Source: Bacteroidota bacterium (GTDB lineage: Bacteria > Bacteroidota > Bacteroidia > Flavobacteriales_D > Crocinitomicaceae). From it: DNA of 61,200 nucleotides. The notes under the pieces were generated by a model. It searched no databases, was not told the origin of the DNA, and worked only from the letters and a program-made list of their open reading frames with translations. The stretch covers positions 1 to 61,200 of the forward strand of contig VGMY01000013.1 in assembly GCA_016866255.1 (NCBI GenBank). Reading direction: 5' to 3'. The translations under genes and the position numbers were made by a program. Below are positions 25,951-34,398 of the stretch, piece after piece. Every line of letters begins with the position of its first letter. Positions within the stretch are counted from its first letter, which is position 1.

Positions 25951-26818
25951 CGGACCTTATCGGATTAAACCGCGCGTTCACTAACAATACGGTAATAATT
26001 AAGGCCGCCCCTACGTAAAATTCCGTTGAGAGTATCTCGTGCTCTTTTAACAAAACCGCCGCAAGCAACATCGTGTATACCGGTTCGAGGTTAATTGTCA
26101 AAGAAACGGTGTAGGCACCCAGCTTTTTAACCAAATAAATAGCCGCCATAAAAGCAAATGAGGTACATACCAATCCAAGAAAAAGTAACCAAATTAAAGC
26201 CTCCCAAGTTAGTTGAAATGAGAAATGAGGTGAATCCTGCCAAATAAGCACTAAACTAATTCCTACCCAACCCGTAGCCAATTCAAAGAGGGAAAGAACG
26301 GGGGGCTCAACCGAACGGGACAATTTTGCATTGGAAACGGAAAATATAGCGGCTAACAAGGCGCTTAACAACCCAAGTAACAAAGCAATTAGCACATCCC
26401 CCTCAAAATCTCGAGCAATAAATGCCACCCCTAAAACCACAACCACACTAAGCAAAAGTTTCGACCAGTTAAAAGGTAATTTTAACAGGAGTGGTTCCAA
26501 CCAAACTACGTGAAAGGTGGTGGTGGCTAAACACAAAATCCCAAGTGAGGCCGTGGATAATTGAATGGAAAAGTAAAAAGTGATCCAATGCAACGCCACA
26601 ATCAGTCCGGTAAATATTACAGGAAGCCAACGTGTTTTCGGAATGCGCAAGGATTCGCGCCGGTAGGCAATGTAAAGCAGAAGGCCAATTGATGCAATTA
26701 AAAGTCGGTACCAAACCAAAATAATAGGATTTTGGTCCAATAATTTCCCAATAATACCGGTAAATCCCCACAGAAAAACGATTCCATGCAGTAAAAGAAT
26801 CGCCTTACCTTTTGCCAC
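25943..26818 (-). CDS. EamA/DMT-family transporter
   Basis: The 291-residue protein has ten hydrophobic helices in two five-helix halves, the EamA layout. Typical segments are LLHGIVFLWGFTGIIGK and TVSLTINLEPVYTMLLAAVLL. It is an inner-membrane exporter or importer of small metabolites; the substrate cannot be predicted. The start codon is GTG, three bases after the stop of the DUF2911 gene, so it belongs to the same leftward transcript. Confidence 0.85.
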   Translation of the reverse strand: MAKGKAILLLHGIVFLWGFTGIIGKLLDQNPIILVWYRLLIASIGLLLYIAYRRESLRIPKTRWLPVIFTGLIVALHWITFYFSIQLSTASLGILCLATTTFHVVWLEPLLLKLPFNWSKLLLSVVVVLGVAFIARDFEGDVLIALLLGLLSALLAAIFSVSNAKLSRSVEPPVLSLFELATGWVGISLVLIWQDSPHFSFQLTWEALIWLLFLGLVCTSFAFMAAIYLVKKLGAYTVSLTINLEPVYTMLLAAVLLKEHEILSTEFYVGAALIITVLLVNARFNPIRSDV

Positions 26819-26821
26819 TTG

Positions 26822-27664
26822 TTACCTCAACTTTTTCCATTGTGCAATGGAATTCTTACATTGGCTCACATAAGCCGTGTCGCCATCTGCTTCGGCGAGT
26901 TTTTGGCATTGTTCAGCAGTCTTTATAGCCTCTGTATAAAATCCAAGCGAAGCTTGTATCAACGATTTTGTTCGAAGCATCCAATAAGCTTCAGGGCGCA
27001 GGATTATGGCCTTTTCCACCCACTCGAGCGCTTGCTTATCATCGATTTTTTCATCGAAATAGAACTTGGCAGCCGTGTGATAGTCGTTGGCTGTTGGGCC
27101 AGCCATTACTTTTTTTATGGATGCCAAAACTTTATCTTTAACCATTACCGAAAACGGGACTTGGATTTTTACTTTATCCCAAGTAATTATTAAATCTCCC
27201 GCGTTGTTCCGCATATTATTAATATCTATGGTTAAATTTTCAACGCTTTCTTGACGGTTCATTACCGGCCTTGTTAGATTGAGCGCCACTTTCGTTTCAT
27301 CCCATTTTGCGGGTACACCCCAACTGCCATATTCGGTGTAGAACACCAATTGCCAATCTGTTGGGCTTGGTTTAACATATAGCGCATAAGTGCCTGCCTT
27401 CAGCGTATCGCTTCCAAAAATCAACGCATCAGAGCACGTCAACTTAGTGCTTTCATTCGCTCCAAATCTCCAATACTCGTTGTAAGGGACAAGATCCCCA
27501 AAGATTACACGACCATTCACGGAGGGCCTTGAGTAGGAAACAACAATGTCGGTAAGACCTATGCGCTGCTCAAGGCGGCACGGAGGGCTTGCCTTAGGAG
27601 CTGTAACTTGCGATAATAAAACCCCTGTGGAGAGGAGATAAACGCTGAAAAAAAAGCATTTCAT
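26822..27664 (-). CDS. Secreted DUF2911 protein
   Basis: The 280-residue protein has a signal peptide and a DUF2911 domain, recognised by SPPCRLEQRIG, VVSYSRPSVNGR, PYNEYWRFGANESTKL, AGTYALYVKP and a Trp-rich middle. About 80 C-terminal residues look like TPR-type helices (KAIILRPEAYWMLRTKSLI). DUF2911 proteins are frequent in Bacteroidota, and their role is not known. It starts four bases inside the preceding gene, so translation is coupled. Confidence 0.85.
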   Translation of the reverse strand: MKCFFFSVYLLSTGVLLSQVTAPKASPPCRLEQRIGLTDIVVSYSRPSVNGRVIFGDLVPYNEYWRFGANESTKLTCSDALIFGSDTLKAGTYALYVKPSPTDWQLVFYTEYGSWGVPAKWDETKVALNLTRPVMNRQESVENLTIDINNMRNNAGDLIITWDKVKIQVPFSVMVKDKVLASIKKVMAGPTANDYHTAAKFYFDEKIDDKQALEWVEKAIILRPEAYWMLRTKSLIQASLGFYTEAIKTAEQCQKLAEADGDTAYVSQCKNSIAQWKKLR

Positions 27665-28092
27665 GGTTCAAAAGATTTATGGTTAACGTAGTTTTCTAAC
27701 GCCTTCGAATATTCTTCTTGAGAAGTTCGCTGGAAACCCTGAGAAAAAAGATCCATCATTTCTTGGCGGCGGTTTTGGGAAATTTTTTTTGTCCCGGTAT
27801 GCACCGAAAGCTGCCCATTGATGGTTTGTATACTCAATAAAAATCCTTCTGTTGGTCCCATTTTAATATAAACGGCTTCCTTTTCCGTGATACGACTCAT
27901 GGTTTCTGTTTCATCGGCAATTTTATCCCATACCGTTTTTGAAAACAATCCCACCAACTTCTCAGCTTTTTCAGGCTCATCCGCATTCATACACTTCCAA
28001 GTCTCCCCATCGATTCCATGGACTATTAGAAAGGAAACCAGTTCTTTTTCTAAACTAACCAGTTGTTCACGGGATAATGAAGGATAGTTCAT
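27661..28092 (-). CDS. Conserved small Bacteroidota protein (DUF6495-like)
   Basis: The 143-residue cytoplasmic protein begins with SREQLVSLEKELVSFLIVHGID, a pattern I associate with the DUF6495 family; this assignment is from memory. It is rich in charged helices with no membrane segment. It lies between gldH and the DUF2911 gene, three bases from the former and overlapping the latter by four. Function unknown. Confidence 0.7.
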   Translation of the reverse strand: MNYPSLSREQLVSLEKELVSFLIVHGIDGETWKCMNADEPEKAEKLVGLFSKTVWDKIADETETMSRITEKEAVYIKMGPTEGFLLSIQTINGQLSVHTGTKKISQNRRQEMMDLFSQGFQRTSQEEYSKALENYVNHKSFEP

Positions 28093-28095
28093 GGC

Positions 28096-28569
28096 TCAAT
28101 TTTCGTTCGCATAAAGTTCAAGGGTTAAATCCATGATCTCTGGTAAAACCTTATCGGTAGAGGCCTGTTCAAAACTAAAAAAATAAGTTCCTTTTTTGGG
28201 AAATCGAGCATGAGTAATTACTTTGGAAAAAACAACCGTTGAGCCGCTTTTTTCTCCCATCCATTTTCCCTGAACGTTGGCTGTTACAATTTCTAAAGGA
28301 AACCGTTTCGATTTTCCGAGCGGACCTTCAACGGTGAGATACATCCACAAATTACTGTATGGATAGTTGGCTGTGGTTCTTACTGTTAATATGACATCGT
28401 ACAACAGCGAGGTATCCCCTATCGGAAGTTTAAAAAGGGATTTAGCTCCCTGTCGCCATTTTTGTCCGGGAATTGACTTGGACTCTGAATGCAGTGCATC
28501 CGAACACCCCAACAATAAAAACCCAGCGACAATAATAAATCCAAAGATGAGGAAGTGTCGCTTATTCAT
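28096..28569 (-). CDS. gldH: Gliding motility lipoprotein GldH
   Basis: The 157-residue protein has a signal ending in LLLGCSDA, a lipobox with the modified Cys near residue 22. The remainder fits GldH: SLYDV-type strand (SLLYDVILTVRTTANYPYSNLW), LTVEGPLG, and a final FEQASTDKVLPEIMDLTLEL. GldH is an essential gliding component in Flavobacterium. I place the start at ATG 28569 (MNKRHF), which overlaps the ricT stop by 8 bases; an in-frame ATG at 28665 would add 32 residues without signal character. The ricT-gldH order is common in the phylum. Confidence 0.88.
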   Translation of the reverse strand: MNKRHFLIFGFIIVAGFLLLGCSDALHSESKSIPGQKWRQGAKSLFKLPIGDTSLLYDVILTVRTTANYPYSNLWMYLTVEGPLGKSKRFPLEIVTANVQGKWMGEKSGSTVVFSKVITHARFPKKGTYFFSFEQASTDKVLPEIMDLTLELYANEN

Positions 28570-29701
28570 TTCCAGGTGCTTGGGTACTGTGTTTGGGCTT
28601 CTTTTTTTTCTTTTTCTTGTTGCTAGCAAAACGAGCAATGCTGTCTTGTCCAACAACGTTATCAAACCCGATCTCTAACGGTTTTTCGCCTTCGATGTTG
28701 AAGGGTTTAAGATCCTTTGGAACTATTCCTTTTTTATTTTTCTCTTGAATCTCGTTAACCTGTTCAGGACTTAAAATGATCCAGGCACTTTCTCCGGCAT
28801 AAGCATACCACAACATGCGTTTAAATACGTCGGTTTTAATGTGATACGCCTCACCTTTCTCCGTCTTAAGTTTCACTTCCGTCTTTGGGAAGGATTTTAA
28901 CGACTCCGTGTACATGTCAAGCTCGTAATTTAAGCAGCATTTTAATTTGCCGCACTGACCCGCCAATTTTTGGGTATTTAAGGCCAATTGTTGATACCTT
29001 GCCGCGCTGGTAGAAACGGAACGAAAGTCTGAAAGCCACGTTGAACAGCACAACTCGCGACCACAGACGCCAATGCCCCCTAAACGAGAGGCCTCTTGCC
29101 GAGATCCAATCTGTCGCATTTCAACACGCACCTTGAATTGGTCGGCCATGTCTTTTATTAGTTGACGAAAATCCACTCGTCCCTCAGCAGTGTAATAGAA
29201 GGTTGCCCTCGATAAATCCGCTTGGTACTCCACATCGGAAATCTTCATCTCCAATTTTAAGTTTACGGCTAAAGTCCGAGATTTGAACATAAGGTCTTTT
29301 TCCAAGGACCGCCCTTCAATCCATCGGTTAATTTCCTCTTGATTGGCAATGCGCAAAATCTTTCTTGCCTCAGCATGCTTGAAGGCAGGAGCTTTTTTTC
29401 GAACCTGTATACGGGCAAGTTCTCCAACCACGGAAACGATTCCAATATCGTATCCGGATGAGGCCTCAACCACCACCAAATCACCCGTTTGTAAAGCGAA
29501 TACATTCGTGTTTCGGTAAAAAGATTTACGCCCGTTTTTGAAGCGCACCTCCACAATTTCATAAGGTTTTTGATTTTCGGGTAACGATAAGTTGGCCAAC
29601 CAATCGCGCACTTCTAACCTTTCGCATTCTCCACTGCTGCATAATCCATTGTTCTTACACCCTCTTGGTGATTCTCCTTTACCGCATGATGCACAACCCA
29701 T
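28562..29701 (-). CDS. ricT: PSP1/RicT-family protein
   Basis: The 379-residue protein carries a PSP1 domain. An N-terminal cysteine cluster (Cys3, 6, 15, 21, 26) and further Cys in VCGRELCC and CGKLKCC could bind iron-sulfur or zinc. RicT in Bacillus forms an FeS complex affecting RNA processing; the role in Bacteroidota is not established. The C-terminus is a Lys-rich tail (NKKKKKKKPKHS). It follows holB by 27 bases in the same direction. Confidence 0.85.
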   Translation of the reverse strand: MGCASCGKGESPRGCKNNGLCSSGECERLEVRDWLANLSLPENQKPYEIVEVRFKNGRKSFYRNTNVFALQTGDLVVVEASSGYDIGIVSVVGELARIQVRKKAPAFKHAEARKILRIANQEEINRWIEGRSLEKDLMFKSRTLAVNLKLEMKISDVEYQADLSRATFYYTAEGRVDFRQLIKDMADQFKVRVEMRQIGSRQEASRLGGIGVCGRELCCSTWLSDFRSVSTSAARYQQLALNTQKLAGQCGKLKCCLNYELDMYTESLKSFPKTEVKLKTEKGEAYHIKTDVFKRMLWYAYAGESAWIILSPEQVNEIQEKNKKGIVPKDLKPFNIEGEKPLEIGFDNVVGQDSIARFASNKKKKKKKPKHSTQAPGNE

Positions 29702-29728
29702 GGATCTTTTTTTTGTAAAAATAATGAA

Positions 29729-30847
29729 TTAAGCACGATGAATATGCCTCATAACTTGAAAACTAAGTTCCGTAAAAAGCATTTTAGCACTCGCATTGCG
29801 CTCGAGGCCAAAATATGCGGTATCCATTGTTTCGATAAACTGCCGAATGTTGTTGCCGGTAATATAAGGCGAGAATTTCTCTGAGAAAGCAAATTCTTTC
29901 GGAGTTAATGTTACATGTTCAACGCCCAAGTAATTGAGAACATTGCACTGACGAAGCATGTGTAAGGCGTAGGAGAGGAAGAGCTTTTGACGCTCTTTTG
30001 AGAAGGTGGACATCTCCTCAGCCCAAGACATCATTTCGTTGACGTTTTTTTTAAAGCAACTGCGCATCAATTGTATAAACGATTCGCGATACCCGTCCAT
30101 CATTTCCCCGTTCTTGAGAAGATTTGTAGCCGTACTTAAATCTCCATCCGAGAAGGATGCGAGTCCATCCGCAGTTTGTCTGTCTATTGAATATTTTTCC
30201 ATTAAATATCCTGCGATTTCGATAGACTGCAACCTCGGAAATATGGTGATTTGAGTACGAGATTGCACGGTAGGAAGCACTTCAAGCTGTTGTTCCGCTA
30301 AGAGTAAAAACAGGGTTTTTAAGGGCGGCTCCTCCAACACTTTCAACAGTTTATTTGAGCATTCAGCGTTCATTTGTTCTGATCCAAAAATAATGACTAC
30401 TTTGAATCCGCCTTGAAACGACTTTAAGTTGATTTTCTTAATAATCTCCTTGCTTTCCTCAACGCCAATAATTGGATTTCGTTCCTTTTCATCCATCACT
30501 TTCAACCAATCAAATGAGGAAAAATAAGGGCTTTGCTTTACCAAATCTCGCCACTCGTTTATCAGTCCATCCGAGGTCTTGGAAATGGACTGCACTACCG
30601 GAAATACGCAGTGTAAATCGGGATGTTGCAAATCGTTCATCTGGACACAGGAACTGCATATACCGCAAGCATCGGTAGGTCCGGGTTGTTCACACAATAA
30701 ATACCTTGAGTAAGCTAAAGCCACAGGAAGGGTTCCAAAACCCGGAGAACCAACAAAAGTTTTAGCGTGGGCTGTTTTGCCCGAGGCACTTTCTTTGATT
30801 AAATCGGCAATAATTGTTTTTTGACCAACAATATCTTTAAAGAACAT
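29729..30847 (-). CDS. holB: DNA polymerase III delta' subunit
   Basis: The 372-residue AAA+ clamp-loader protein begins with IVGQKTIIADL and has a P-loop-like GSPGFGTLPVALAY lacking the catalytic Lys, as known for delta'. The zinc-binding CGICSSC is followed by the LEEPP sensor segment KVLEEPPLKTLF. It loads the sliding clamp with delta and DnaX. It lies nine bases after rsmI, with a TAAATTTG box (30852-30859) four bases before the ATG. Confidence 0.92.
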   Translation of the reverse strand: MFFKDIVGQKTIIADLIKESASGKTAHAKTFVGSPGFGTLPVALAYSRYLLCEQPGPTDACGICSSCVQMNDLQHPDLHCVFPVVQSISKTSDGLINEWRDLVKQSPYFSSFDWLKVMDEKERNPIIGVEESKEIIKKINLKSFQGGFKVVIIFGSEQMNAECSNKLLKVLEEPPLKTLFLLLAEQQLEVLPTVQSRTQITIFPRLQSIEIAGYLMEKYSIDRQTADGLASFSDGDLSTATNLLKNGEMMDGYRESFIQLMRSCFKKNVNEMMSWAEEMSTFSKERQKLFLSYALHMLRQCNVLNYLGVEHVTLTPKEFAFSEKFSPYITGNNIRQFIETMDTAYFGLERNASAKMLFTELSFQVMRHIHRA

Positions 30848-30851
30848 AGCC

Positions 30852-30859
30852 CAAATTTA
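30852..30859 (-). promoter_or_regulatory. TAnnTTTG box four bases before holB
   Basis: The minus-strand sequence TAAATTTG ends four bases before the holB ATG and includes the rsmI stop codon. A TTG lies 23 bases upstream, at the far end of the usual spacing. If used, transcription would start at or next to the ATG, giving a leaderless message. Confidence 0.35.
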
Positions 30860-31555
30860 GGAATTATCGGGTTCGCTGTTAGCAAAATTTGCCTTTCCAA
30901 CAACGATTACAAACTCTCCTTTTACGACGAGATTGGAAAAATAAACGACCGCCTCCTCGATCGTACCACGAAAATGCATTTCATGCATTTTTGAAATTTC
31001 TTTTGAAACGGAAACTTTTCTGTGAGCACCCATAACTTGAGCAATTTGCTCGAGCGTTTTAACCAAACGATAAGGAGATTCGTAAAAGATTACCGTATGG
31101 TCCAAGGTAGCCAAATACTCCAAACGCGACTGACGTCCTTTTTTATGGGGAAGAAATCCTTCGAAAAAGAATCGGTCTGCAGGTAACCCGGAAACCACCA
31201 GTGCAGGAACAAATGCAGTTGGGCCCGGTAAACATTCAACCTCAATTCCGCGCTCAATGCAGGCTCGCACCAAAAGAAAACCAGGATCGGAAATGCCGGG
31301 AGTGCCCGCATCTGAAACCAACGCTACTTGTTCATGTGTTTGAATTTGACGAATGGTTTCCTCTAATTGCGCGTGCTCATTATTTACATGGTATGAAATC
31401 ATCCTCTTATGAAGGTCCAAATGGCTTAACAAAACGCGGGTTACCCGAGTATCCTCGGCGAGAATCAGGGTGCTTTCTTTCAGCATACGAATGGCGCGCA
31501 AGGTAATATCCTCTAAGTTGCCTATTGGAGTTGGTATTATGAATAATTTAGGCAT
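30857..31555 (-). CDS. rsmI: 16S rRNA (cytidine1402-2'-O)-methyltransferase
   Basis: The 232-residue SAM-dependent enzyme of the tetrapyrrole-methylase fold starts LFIIPTPIGNLEDITLRA and has AEDTRVTRVLLSHL, VSDAGTPGISDPG and GFLP. It methylates the ribose of C1402 in the decoding site of 16S rRNA. The start at 31555 is chosen because it begins MPKLFIIPTPIGNL as in the family; an ATG at 31603 would run back into radA. Confidence 0.93.
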   Translation of the reverse strand: MPKLFIIPTPIGNLEDITLRAIRMLKESTLILAEDTRVTRVLLSHLDLHKRMISYHVNNEHAQLEETIRQIQTHEQVALVSDAGTPGISDPGFLLVRACIERGIEVECLPGPTAFVPALVVSGLPADRFFFEGFLPHKKGRQSRLEYLATLDHTVIFYESPYRLVKTLEQIAQVMGAHRKVSVSKEISKMHEMHFRGTIEEAVVYFSNLVVKGEFVIVVGKANFANSEPDNS

Positions 31556-31571
31556 ACGGGAGGATTTAAAT

Positions 31572-32930
31572 TCAGCCAAAAACTTTTTTAACCACCTCTT
31601 CAAGTTTTTTGCACGCTACCAATTTGATTGCATGGGTTTCGGGTTTTAATCCCTTATTATATTCGGAAATAAATACATGCGTATACCCAAGTTTTTGCGC
31701 TTCGGTGATCCGGGTTTCAATCCTATTGATGGGTCGTATCTCTCCCGATAAACCCACTTCAGCAGCGAAGGTAAAAGCGCGGTTTACCGGAATGTCAGCG
31801 TTTGAAGAAAGTACAGCCATTAGGACCGCCAAATCAACTGCCGGATCGTCAACTTTTATTCCTCCGGCGATGTTTAAAAAAACATCTTTGCTAGCGAGTC
31901 GAAAGCCACAACGTTTTTCCAAGACGGCCAGTAACATGTTCAAGCGCTTGGGATCAAAACCGTTAGATGATCTCTGTGGAGTACCATAGGCAGCGGTACT
32001 AACCAAGGCTTGCACTTCGACCTGTAACGGCCGTAAGCCCTCTAGGGTTGTCGCTATGCAAGAACCGCTCAGCGTTCCGTCCGTATTCGAAATTAAAATT
32101 TCAGACGGATTCTCAACCATGCGTAGGCCTGTACCTTGCATCTCGTAAATTCCTAATTCGTTGGTTGACCCAAATCGATTTTTAACCGTCCTTAATAAGC
32201 GATAAAAATGATTTCGATCTCCTTCAAATTGCAGCACTGCGTCCACCATATGCTCCAAAACTTTGGGACCTGCAATGCTTCCCTCTTTGGTAATATGTCC
32301 AATGAGAAAGACGGGAACATTGGATTCTTTCGCAAAGCGCAACAAGAGCGCAGTGCATTCACGTACCTGACTTACACTTCCGGGAGCACTCTCTATTTCG
32401 GGATAAAATAACGTTTGAACCGAGTCAACGATGAGCACCTTAGGAAGCAATTTGGATGCATGGTTAATGATCTGAGTAACATCGGTTTCGATCAACAGAT
32501 GGCAATCAGGGTTCGTGATACCAAGGCGTTCAGCGCGCATTTTAATTTGCTGGTCGCTTTCTTCGCCTGAGACGTATAGGACGTTCATTTGCTCTTTGAT
32601 GGCCATTTGCAAAAGCAGAGTTGACTTTCCAATACCCGGATCTCCCCCAATCAAAATAATTTCGCCCAGAACCAATCCCCCACCTAATACCCTATTTAAC
32701 TCAGTATCCTTCAACTGAATTCGGGCGGTTGCGGTTTTTTGAATTTCAGTCAGTAAGATTGGAGTGTTTTCGGTGCGCTGACGAGAAAAGATGAGCGCTT
32801 TTGGGTTTGACCTAACCAGCGTTTCTTCAACCATAGTATTCCATGATTTGCAGGAGGGACATTGTCCAAGCCACTTTGGAGACTCATGCCCACAAGACTG
32901 ACAAAAAAAAGCGGATTTCACTTTGGCCAT
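31572..32930 (-). CDS. radA: DNA repair ATPase RadA
   Basis: The 452-residue protein has the N-terminal zinc finger CQSCGHESPKWLGQCPSC, the RecA-like ATPase with Walker A GGDPGIGKSTL, the RadA-specific KNRFG motif, and a C-terminal Lon-like domain. It migrates branches in recombination. The start is at ATG 32930 (MAKVKSAFFC). An ATG at 32948 is also in frame, but its extra residues MMYFCS are encoded by what looks like a -7 box. Confidence 0.93.
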   Translation of the reverse strand: MAKVKSAFFCQSCGHESPKWLGQCPSCKSWNTMVEETLVRSNPKALIFSRQRTENTPILLTEIQKTATARIQLKDTELNRVLGGGLVLGEIILIGGDPGIGKSTLLLQMAIKEQMNVLYVSGEESDQQIKMRAERLGITNPDCHLLIETDVTQIINHASKLLPKVLIVDSVQTLFYPEIESAPGSVSQVRECTALLLRFAKESNVPVFLIGHITKEGSIAGPKVLEHMVDAVLQFEGDRNHFYRLLRTVKNRFGSTNELGIYEMQGTGLRMVENPSEILISNTDGTLSGSCIATTLEGLRPLQVEVQALVSTAAYGTPQRSSNGFDPKRLNMLLAVLEKRCGFRLASKDVFLNIAGGIKVDDPAVDLAVLMAVLSSNADIPVNRAFTFAAEVGLSGEIRPINRIETRITEAQKLGYTHVFISEYNKGLKPETHAIKLVACKKLEEVVKKVFG

Positions 32931-32934
32931 TGAG

Positions 32935-32942
32935 CAAAAGTA
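32935..32942 (-). promoter_or_regulatory. TACTTTTG box four bases before radA
   Basis: The minus-strand sequence TACTTTTG matches TAnnTTTG and ends four bases before the radA ATG at 32930. I do not find TTG at the expected -33 position. The same arrangement is seen before the LD-carboxypeptidase gene. Confidence 0.35.
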
Positions 32943-33006
32943 CATCAAATGGCATTAACCCTTGAAAATAAATCTTGGGTTAAAAAAATTTATTTTTAAA
33001 AATGTC

Positions 33007-33033
33007 TTGAATAGTACAAAAAAATTAAATTTG
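33007..33033 (+). promoter_or_regulatory. Promoter of the acidic protein gene
   Basis: TTG at 33007-33009 and TAAATTTG at 33026-33033 are 16 bases apart, matching the Bacteroidota -33/-7 pattern with slightly short spacing. The ATG follows 20 bases later, at 33054. Confidence 0.55.
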
Positions 33034-33053
33034 CCCGTTGAACAGTTAATTAT

Positions 33054-33422
33054 ATGTCTAAACGAAGGTCCATTATCAGTTACGACAAACTCACCATTGA
33101 GCAAAAAAAGCAAATTCTTCGAGATTTTCCCGATGGCTATATTAATCATTTGTCTACGGTAAAAACTCCAACTGGAGATGTATTGGATGCTTTGATTTGG
33201 GAGACTGATGAGGTAATCTATTTGGTAAAAATAACCAAGACTTTACCCAAAGCAAAACCGGTTATCGAGGAGGATGAAGAAGATTTAGACGACGATTTTG
33301 ACAAGGTTCCCGACATCAACGACGACGATGAAATGGGCGAAGAAGAAGAGGAGGACGAATACGATAAACCTGACGACGAAGAGGACAATGACGATGACGA
33401 CGATGATGACGATGATGATTGA
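33054..33422 (+). CDS. Small conserved protein with poly-acidic tail
   Basis: The 122-residue protein has about 70 folded residues (ISYDKLTIEQKKQILRDFPDGYINHL...IWETDEVIYLVKITKT) followed by some 50 residues almost entirely Asp and Glu, ending in ten consecutive Asp. The folded part is conserved in Bacteroidota and sometimes mislabelled; no function is established. The tail is encoded by repeated GAT/GAC codons (about 33385-33420), so its length may vary by replication slippage. It is divergent from radA and has its own promoter. Confidence 0.75.
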   Translation: MSKRRSIISYDKLTIEQKKQILRDFPDGYINHLSTVKTPTGDVLDALIWETDEVIYLVKITKTLPKAKPVIEEDEEDLDDDFDKVPDINDDDEMGEEEEEDEYDKPDDEEDNDDDDDDDDDD

Positions 33423-33484
33423 ATATCATAAATAATTCCTTGAATTTTATTACCTTTAATGCGTAATTAAATTGATCAAAGGAC

Positions 33485-34396
33485 ATGAGAAAGTCGTTCG
33501 ACCCAACCACCATGCTTTCACACATCACGGTAGATAAAGTTGGGGTTGAAGAGCGTGTTGCCCGATTTCAAACCCGAAGTATAAAGAGCGAGTCCAAGTT
33601 GCAAGGCTTGAAAATGGTTCTTAATATGATTGACCTCACGACGCTGGAAGGGAAAGACACGCCAGGTAAAGTGCAACAAATGTGTTATAAGGCTCAGCAC
33701 TTGCACGATGTTCATCCTGGGCTTCCATGCGTAGCGGCGGTTTGCGTATATCCTTCCATGGTCGGGACAGCAAAAAAAGCACTTAGCAACTCCTCTGTTA
33801 AAATTGCTTCAGTATCCACAGCGTTTCCGTCTGGCCAGTCAACCCGAGAAATCAAAATTTCCGATACCAAATTTGCTGCAGACGAAGGGGCTGATGAGAT
33901 CGATATGGTGATTTCGCGTGGAAAATTTCTAGCTGGAGAGCACTCCTTTGTTTTTGACGAAATTGCCGCTATCAAAGAAGCATGTGGTAAGGCAAGGTTA
34001 AAAGTAATTTTAGAAACCGGCGAATTAAGCACCTTAGATAACGTTCGTTTAGCGAGCGATATAGCAATTCATGCCGGTGCCGACTTTATCAAAACCTCCA
34101 CCGGAAAAATTCAACCTGCTGCCACGATGCAAGTTACCTACACCATGTTAATGGCCATCAAAGATTACTTTGATAAAACGGGAATCATGGTTGGGATGAA
34201 ACCGGCGGGAGGAATTTCAACATCAAAACTTGCGTTGCATAACCTCGTTATGGTGAAAGAAGTACTTGGGAATGCTTGGTTAAGCAACGATTGGTTTCGT
34301 TTTGGCGCAAGCAGCCTTGCCAACGATGTTCTTATGCAAATTATTAAAACTGAAACAGGCCTGTATCAGTCAACAGATTATTTTTCAATCGACTAA
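33485..34396 (+). CDS. deoC: Deoxyribose-phosphate aldolase
   Basis: The 303-residue TIM-barrel class I aldolase has DEIDMVISRG, KVILETGEL and the Schiff-base lysine in ADFIKTSTGK. It splits 2-deoxyribose-5-phosphate into glyceraldehyde-3-phosphate and acetaldehyde. The two following genes are aldehyde-dehydrogenase relatives, fitting disposal of the acetaldehyde. It is longer than the E. coli type and belongs to the long DeoC branch. A TACCTTTA sequence 27 bases upstream of the ATG resembles a -7 box. Confidence 0.93.
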   Translation: MRKSFDPTTMLSHITVDKVGVEERVARFQTRSIKSESKLQGLKMVLNMIDLTTLEGKDTPGKVQQMCYKAQHLHDVHPGLPCVAAVCVYPSMVGTAKKALSNSSVKIASVSTAFPSGQSTREIKISDTKFAADEGADEIDMVISRGKFLAGEHSFVFDEIAAIKEACGKARLKVILETGELSTLDNVRLASDIAIHAGADFIKTSTGKIQPAATMQVTYTMLMAIKDYFDKTGIMVGMKPAGGISTSKLALHNLVMVKEVLGNAWLSNDWFRFGASSLANDVLMQIIKTETGLYQSTDYFSID

Positions 34397-34398
34397 AA

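Noticed and set aside
29729..30847. holB as a defective ATPase because its P-loop lacks Lys
   Set aside because: The delta' subunit normally lacks ATP-binding residues, so this is expected.
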